Shown one piece after another: positions 41,101 through 49,900 of a stretch of DNA of 64,000 nucleotides (positions are counted from its first letter, which is position 1; each line of letters starts with the position of its first letter). The DNA is taken from NCBI RefSeq assembly GCF_028640845.1, contig NC_080540.1, positions 260,138,958-260,202,957 of the forward strand, read 5' to 3'. The DNA comes from Ahaetulla prasina (taxonomy: Eukaryota; Chordata; Lepidosauria; Squamata; Colubridae). The position numbers and the translations under genes are program-made. The notes under the pieces are model-generated. The model searched no databases. It was not told the DNA's origin and worked only from the letters and a program-made list of their open reading frames with translations.

Positions 41101-43542
41101 CCATTGTTGATTGTAGCAGCAAAATGCTTGAATCTAAAAGTAAAAAAGTTCCTGGAGAGTTGGAACCTAAGGAGTAGAAGATGGTGTAAAAATAGGACAC
41201 CTCAACTATTAACTTTCCAAAGCCAAAATCTCTCACCATGCTAAATGTTTTACAATTTGAAATATATATATTTAAAATGTGGATTTCTTTAATGTGAAAA
41301 CAATTATTCTTACTGATATCAGAATAGCATACTTTTTTATTATAAAGAGTTGGGATTAATACATGGGATATTATGAAATAATGAACTTCATATGCTTTGT
41401 AGCTAAAGCCAAAGAACTTCCAGCTTCCAGAGCTCAAGAAATTGAAGAATGGTCTCTTTTCCAAGCTATTACTGGTTTAAATGAGGCAGGTAGAACTTCA
41501 GAAGCTGAGGCTCTCTGTGAAAAGGTATGATTAATGTTAAGATGACTTATCCTACAATTATTCAAATATAGGTAAAGTTACAGAATATCTCAGTGAAACC
41601 ATATGAAAAGTGATAGTGAATATGTAGCAGTGACAATATTGGTTTGCTTACAGTAGAAAGGCTGAGATTCGCATTAAATTTGTTTGTAAATATTAAAAAT
41701 ATTTTGTCACTAGTTTACTAGTCGTCTGCATTCTTGCGTCTTCTCACTAGCTCCTTAGATTCCTTTGGGGATTACGTAAATTAAGAAGAAGCAGGTGACA
41801 AGTTTAGTAAAGTGCAGTTGCTTCTAATGATATTTATAATATGTCCAATATGCTATTCAAGTTCTTTTGGTGGATTACAAGTAGTTCAAAGCATGAACAC
41901 AGTTTTAAAAACAAAACTGACAGCCTAAATAAATAGCATTTAAAAAATGAAAAAGTACGATTTTGTAAAAATCAGAAGTTAATTGAATTGCAGTTACTCA
42001 TACATCAATTCCCAGTAGAACTTGCTTCGTTGCATGAAACACAGAAGCAGCATAACTGCTTGATCAAAATGTGCTGGGAATCTTTATTTTAAGCATCATG
42101 AAAACCTTTTGATTTCACCAAATCAAAGTAGAGAATCAATAGTTTCTTATCTCCTCTGTTTGCTCACTGATAACTAAAATAACTGGATTCTTTGACTTAC
42201 TGAAATTGTGTTGCTAGAATAACAGCTCTGTTCTTTTTGTGAAGGGGTTTTAATTATTTTATATGGAACTAAGAGAGTTTTTTTGCCTCTAGGGATTAAT
42301 TTTTTTTCCTGAGCAGCCCATGTGGTACCTGCTCTTAAGACAAGTTCAATGCAAACCACTTTTGCAGTCTCACAAAGAGCTTCCTGATGCCATTTTGGAA
42401 GAGCTCCGAAAGGCAGTTCTCTCCAACTCTACATTGATTACAGCTTGGCATGTAAGTTTGTCTACATTTATCCATGATTGGGTTCTCTTTATATTTCACA
42501 ATATGGGACTTTTTCATCTAGTACTGTGAATAAGTAATCTTTTTGCCCTCTCCTGAAAGTCTGTGGAAAATTGGAAGGTAATATATTGTGTGAACAGAGT
42601 GGACTTTAGAGATCCCACCTCAGGCTTTAGCATGCACCATGCTGTCAGTTTGGTTGAACATCCTTACATTTGAATCAGTGGTGGAATTCAATTTTTTTTA
42701 CTACCAGTTCTGTGGGCGTGGTGTGGTTTGGTAGGCATGGCTTGGGCGTGGCAGGGGAAGGATACTGTAAAATCTCCATTCCCTCCCCATTCCTAGGGGA
42801 AGGATATTGCAAAATCTCCATTCCCACCCCACTCTGGGGCAAGCCAGAGGTGGCATTTGCTGGTTCTCCAAACTATTCAAAATTTCCACTACCGGTTCTC
42901 CAGAGCCTATCAGAACCTGCTGAATAGCACCCGTGATTTGAATCCAACCCAGTGTGGCCAGAGTAGGAATTGGAAGCTCATAGAAAAGCATGATTTTCAA
43001 CATAGATCTTTTCAGCAGGCATGCCTACCCATACGTTGGGAATGTATTTCTATGGGCATTCCAGTCAAGTATTATAATCAAAAGCTGCTGGTCTGCATTT
43101 TGTCAGTGTAGCAAATTTTAAAATCAGACTGCTTAGTTGCCCTATTGCTTTTAACATCAAGATCCTAGATTCAATAGAGGTTGACATAAATATTGTCAAT
43201 AATTCTTAATCTTGCATCAGCACAGTGGAAGTTGGTGGCTTCTCCAGATGATTTTTAGAATCCAAGCAGTCTTTGCATAGTTGTCTTTAATGCCATTCTT
43301 CTGCACTTAAATGTACTTGATGTTTTGCCCAGAAAATAGGGCTCTTTCATTACTGGAAGCAAAAAATGTTTTGACATCATGTCCAAGAAATAAAAGAACA
43401 AAGAATAAGCTAGGCAATAAATTGTTATCTCAGTATTTCTGGATGATATAAATTTTGGAAAACAAATTAGTTTTTATTTTCTAAAAATTTTTTAAAGAAT
43501 TATATTAAGCAGATAAACCAACAGAATAACCTAATGTTAGAA

Positions 43543-43573
<31 letters not shown>

Positions 43574-43889
43574 TGTATGTATGTATGTCTAACCAATTCG
43601 GGTTTTCTCCCGCGTAAAATTGGAAGTGTCTTGGCGATGTTTCGACGAAGTCTCATTCGTCATCTTCAGGCTTCAGCTTCGTGCTTCTGGGAGCAATGTG
43701 TGATCGCAGCTGTTTCTTCCTTTTAACTGCCAAAACCCCCACTAGCAGTTAAAAGAAGAAACAGCTGCGATCACACATTGCTCCCAGAAGCACGAAGCTG
43801 AAGCCTGAAGATGACGAATGAGACTTTGTCGAAACGTCGCCAAAACACTTCCAATTTTACACGGGAGAAAACCCGAACAACCAAAGACG

Positions 43890-43939
<50 letters not shown>

Positions 43940-46900
43940 AAAGAAAAAGACAAAGTGTGGAAAAAGGGAAATAAAAAATATTCCCAAAAGAGAAAGTAGG
44001 AAAAAGAAAGTTCATCCTTCAAAGCCAGCAAACATAGTCAACAGTAGCAATATATTGGTATGTCTTAAATTACAAGATACATCTTCATTCCATACCTCAG
44101 TCTATTTTCTAGAAATACATCTCCAAATTTTGAGCTCCCTTATTGATCAACAAAGGTTCAGTAAAATTAACAAAAATATACAATGACATAAGTATAGAGT
44201 CCCTCTTTCCATTTAGTCTAAATCTCCTTTGTAACTCTCTTAACAATTAAACATTTCAAAATAATGACAATAGTCCCTAGTTTTGGGGGAGGAACTTGTG
44301 ATGCTCTGATGAGATAGAGAGACGTGCCGGCAGTAGTGTAGTCTATCAGAAGAGTTATCCATGCCAGACATGTCTTTGAGGAAGAGCCAGACTAAGTGCA
44401 TCCATCATCCCAGTTAATACGATGAGAAAACAGAAAAAAATATTCTATACCAGATCAATTATTTCTCAGGTCAACAAGGACTGCATTAGATACTAGTGAA
44501 CAGTGGAACTCTGGACCTGTGGCCTGGGAACCACGGCATAGCCCTGTAGGGTTACTGGAAGAACAATAACCAAAGAGAGGCTAAAAGTAAACTGCACCAT
44601 TGTGGCCTGCTAATGATAAATCAGAACCAGCTAAGTGGAAATCCTTAAGTTTGAACGTTGGAAAATAATTTATCCAGACTCAAATACAAAACTGTATTGT
44701 GGGAACACTACCAAAGCCATCAATACCTGACCATATATGTACAATACATTGCTTGAATTATTAACTGGGCACAAGTGGAACTGCACAGTTTGGACCAAAA
44801 AACAAGAAAGCTAATGACTATTCACTATTCATTACATTCCCACCATGGAAGTGTCTTTGGACAATGCTGGCTCCCTTGGCTAGGAAATGGAGATGCCACT
44901 AACCCCCAGAGTCAGACACGACTGAACAGGGGAAATATTTGCCTTTTTCTTTTAATCTACTTAGCAGAAATGAAGGCAGAGGGTCACTTCAAGTCAAACT
45001 ATTGAAGAAGAAAAGGATGCATTGGCTGATTACATAAAAGGCAATTACACAAAAATTGATGCAAGTTAAAAATTGGAACTTACTAAATGTCCAGGAAACA
45101 GATTTGAATATAGAAATAATGTAATAAAAAGAAGAACAGAACGTTGGCAAGGAAAAAGCATTACATGGTCAATTTCTACAAACTATTGAGGAGAAAGTTG
45201 AACTGGAACATTAAAGAAAGGCACTGAAGGCTTGATTTTGGCTGCTCAAGAGCAAGCTAATCAAACTAATGTAACCAAGGCCAGAATTGAAAAATGTTCA
45301 AATGATTCAAAGTACACATTGTGCAAAGAACAAAAAAAAGCAGATCATATATTCAGCTCATGCAAAAAAGTTACATAAACTAATTCTGAACAGTGACATA
45401 ACACAGTCACCAAAATGATTCACTGGAATGATTCACTGTAAAAATGTCTGTCCTACCCTTCCCTAAGAAGAATTGGAGCAATTTAAAGCTATTGGATGCA
45501 GATTTCAGAAAAGAAGAAAAATAGTTGTGTCTTGGTGTTCTTGCCACCAAGAAGTGGTAAGGGCTCTTTACTCTTCATCTTTCCACACCTGCTTTATCTC
45601 CCAAAACTTGACAAAACCAGGATACTCTCTGGAATTTATGTGCAGAGACAGATCATGATCATGAGATCTGATCTAGGGAGATCACCAACTATGGTGGTGG
45701 CAACTAAGGCTTCACTTGAAGTATGCATAAAGCACAAAAACTTCCCCAAATATTCTTTGAAATTCTGTAACTCCATCAGGTCCCAGAGGTTGACCAATCA
45801 AGAGAATTCTAACTCCCTGTTATGGTACTGTGAACAGAACTTCAGAGTATTCAAAAAGTTATCCATTTATTACAAGGAATAACAAGTATTATCTCCCAAC
45901 TCTATATCGTATTTCCACTACCCCATGTTCAAAACTAGATCCAATGTAATCCTCCTCCTGCCTCAGGAAACAAAGCAGGCAGAGAAATGCTGAACATTTT
46001 TTGTAAAAAAATTAGTTGCGGCACTACATGACCTAAGGAGAAAGAAGAAGGGACTCATGTTTTAAAATAGAGGTCTGTAGCAAATTGTTTAAGATAACTA
46101 TATAGCTGGGTTTGGTGAAAACTTCATTTTTGTATAGTTTAAATTATGAAGATATTAAGGAATTTGGTTGTTCCTAACAGAGCATAGAACTGCATGAATG
46201 AAAATTGAGCTATTCAGCACCATGGTCAGCTACTTTTAAATTAATTTGAGCAGGCTCCAGCTATCCTATTTAAGCATCCTATTTGAGATTAATTTGGAAT
46301 GCAATGCAACAATAACATTTGACTGCTTACAGTTGATGGTAACAAAGGCCAATCTTGTGTTGTGTATGAGCGATATTTGCTTCCAGGGAATATGTATCTG
46401 AATTTATTTGTCCCTTTTGGAAAGAACCAGCACCTTCATATAGCTCGCCAGTGTTATCCATACTCTGTCAGGAAAATTAATATGGAAACTCTCCAGAGAG
46501 GATTATTATACATTTGCATAACTTGCCTTATCAACTATAGCACCTTAGGGAGGGAAAACTATATTTATGATGTTTATTTATTTATTTATTTTAGTCTCAG
46601 ACTTCATTGCATGCTCAACTATATGCAATTTAAGAATTTTATTGAGGTGTGTTTGCTTATATCATTCAAGAGATCTCTATGTGAAATTCCAGATTATTGC
46701 GTTAAAGATTTTTGAAATTCTTTTATTTTAAGTTTCAGCTATTTTACTTTTTCTTTTTTTTAAATAACCTTGGCTGTTTGAAATTTCACTTTTAAAACAA
46801 TGCTTACAGTAATGTTTAAAAACTAGAAAGTAAATATAAAGCATGCTTTTTTTAACAATGGACTTGATTTATTTTTTCCCAGTGGTTGGCACAAGTCTAT

Positions 46901-49900
46901 CAGTCACAAGGAATGATGGTTGGTGCAGAAATGTGTTACCGAAAAAGTCTAAAATTGGCATCACAGCAAGGGAACTTGAGTGGGAAACTCTGTAGTCTTC
47001 TAAGACTTGCTAAACTTGCCTTAGAAATCTGTATGGTAAGAGTTTAAATTGTTAAATAATAAAATGAATAAATTGCAGTAATCTGATACTAAAATAGTTC
47101 TTCTCAATTAACCATTATGGGAAGAATCAGAAAATATACAGGCAGGATATTTTGTCTTTGCAAATTGTATGATAAGTAAATTGTGCTAATCAGGTTTCAT
47201 CACAAATGTACTATAAAATAATAGTATTTGCCAGCTATAAATAGTTCTTAGAGATTTGCACTTAAAAAAAAGATATCACTGTCATGATTGTGAATATTCA
47301 AATTTTACAATTTAGAAATTTAGTTGTTAACAGCATATACATATAGCTAAAATAGCCAGTGATTTTGCTTTAATATAGCGTATTGGAAGTCAATTCATTG
47401 TTCTGTTACTGGAGTCAAGAATACTTTGTTAAAATGTTTTGTTAATATAATTGATAGTGGGGAATATTGTTTTACATGGTGGGTGACTTAGGAAAGAGGA
47501 TACTCATTAGCGTTTCAAAATAATATTTATTCATGAATTAAGACCTTTTTGTCTATGATATGGAGAGAAGAGTTGCATTAAAAAATTAAATAAATATTTG
47601 GTAAAATTAATAGCTTTAGCTAATCCATTTTACCAAAAGAGCTGGAAAGTTACTTCCTTATGTTAGAATTCTATGCTACTTTTCATACTAATTAAGAGGT
47701 GAATGGGAAAAAATGATATATCTCTATGAAACTATTTGTAGCTGTAATTGCTGCAAGATAAAATGGTGTTAGATATAAGTAACTGGGTGTTTAGTTTTTG
47801 TTTGTTTGTTTGTTTAAAGGCTAATGTTTCAAATGATCACTGGCCATCTCTAGTTCAAGAAGCCACAACAGAAGCTATGAAAATTTCCTTCTGTCCGCTG
47901 GGTATTCTATTTCAAGCACTTATGCAGTATAATCGCAAAATGGGTTCACGGTAAGTATAGGTTTGTGTATTACGTGGCATTCATTAAAGAATGTCGCTAC
48001 ATTTTTATTTACCCTAATTCAACAACATATGGATGGCATAAAATTAAAAAAGACAGCTGAGGGTTGCTGTCATAAAGTATAAAATTATAATAAAAAGAAT
48101 CTTGTTTGATGGGGGCAAAATCCCTAAACTTCTTGTTTCCCTGTGAGTAAGGACATGGTTGTTGCAAATTGCTGTGAAAGTTTTATTGTTATAGAGGCCG
48201 TTTAAAACTGCAAAATAAATTGCCTGTTTGGAAGCTTTATAGGAAACTCAAAACAGTATTTCTGGCTGTTATACAGTAGCTTTGCTTGCATGGAAATGTT
48301 CTTTGAACTGGAGCCAAGAATCTGATTGAGTGATAATGAAGACATTTTCTCACCTGTAAACAGTCGACATCTATCTAACAGGCTGTTTGTGTCCCGTCCC
48401 CCCCTCCCTTAATGGTGCAGTTCAGTATTTCACTGTCTTTTAATGATATGTTAGATTTAGTTTTATATTTCAGAATATAACTATTTTCTGCTCAATTGTA
48501 GCGAGAAAAAATAATGCTTACTTGTAAACATGAATTAATGTAAATATAAGTATGTATTTGAATGTCTAAAATGCTGTATATTTGTACTTATTTTGCCATT
48601 TCCTCATTATTTCTTATAACATCTAATCAGTATTCTACTTTTTCTGTTGTTGTTTTTAGAGAAACACGTCGTATGTTAGAGAGAGTGGTATATCAATCTG
48701 GATTTCCAGAAACTGTAGTATCAGTTGCCCGATGGTATCTCTTAAGACATTTATATGCCAAAAATGATTATGAATTAATTGATGTAAGAAATATTTCCAT
48801 GTTATATATGCTAAATAGGTTTTCTCAGTGCTTTATTTCAGAGTTTAATATGTCCAGTGTTATTTATTTAGCTGGATATATCAAATAGACTGGATTTCAT
48901 TTGCATAAGAAAAATATTTTAATATTGCACTTATTCTTTTCAGGAAGCACTATTAGAATTTGTCTTTAATAGCTTTAATGAAGGATTACCATTTTATATT
49001 TCTAGTAAGCTGCTACATTTGATTTTGATGTATCTTTTTTCAGTTCAAATGGTTGCATTTATACGTTGTACCATTCATTTTAACCTTTAACTAGAAAGAT
49101 AATTAAGGAACTTTAAATATATATGATAGTTATATGTTAGGTAAAGAAATACTATTTGGAATGTTGAAAATAGATTTCTTTTTCATACCGTAATGCATTC
49201 ATGAATCAAAAGTGCTTATTAATCATATAAGAACGGTAACTATCAGGTTATTAAAAAAAATAGAGAACATTGATTACAGTAGTCAGTGATTTCAGCAATT
49301 AGAGTTTTCCTTAATATTGGATTGCTTATTAAGTTTATTTATATGGCTACCCGTCTTGCAAATGCAACTCTGAGGAGATGACCACACATTAAAATGATTC
49401 TTAAAAAAACAATAACAACCCCAAGGCCCTAGACGTGAGCAGGTTTGGGAAAGGGAACTGCCTTTTTGTTCTTCTATTTTTCCAAGAAATACATTTATCT
49501 CCTAGTTCCTTTTTGTTCCTTCATATAACGAATATAATCAGAAGTAGCAGTGGGAGAACTGCTTTATCTGTTTTCAACAAAAAGGACAGTTTCTACTGCT
49601 AAGTGCAAGGAGCCATCGGATCACCCCTCACCTCTTACATGTTCATACCAATTGTGGGCTGCTTCAGTTTTAAGTATTGAACAGAGTAAAGGTGAGGTGG
49701 GGACTTTGGCTATCTTGCCACAATCTTTGGAGAAATAAACTAGGGAAAAAAAATAAAAATAAAAAATAGCATGGAGAACAATGCTATTATTTAAGTTACC
49801 GTACTATCCATATATCAAACTGTAAGTTGCAAAACTAGAGATATGTGCAGGTTATGTTTTCTTTCGAACCCAAAACCATCTTGTTCTGGTAGTTACGCTT

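Noticed and set aside
43742..44031. Minus-strand frames with Cys-Val runs
   Set aside because: Translation of the (AC)n microsatellite and the inverted repeat.
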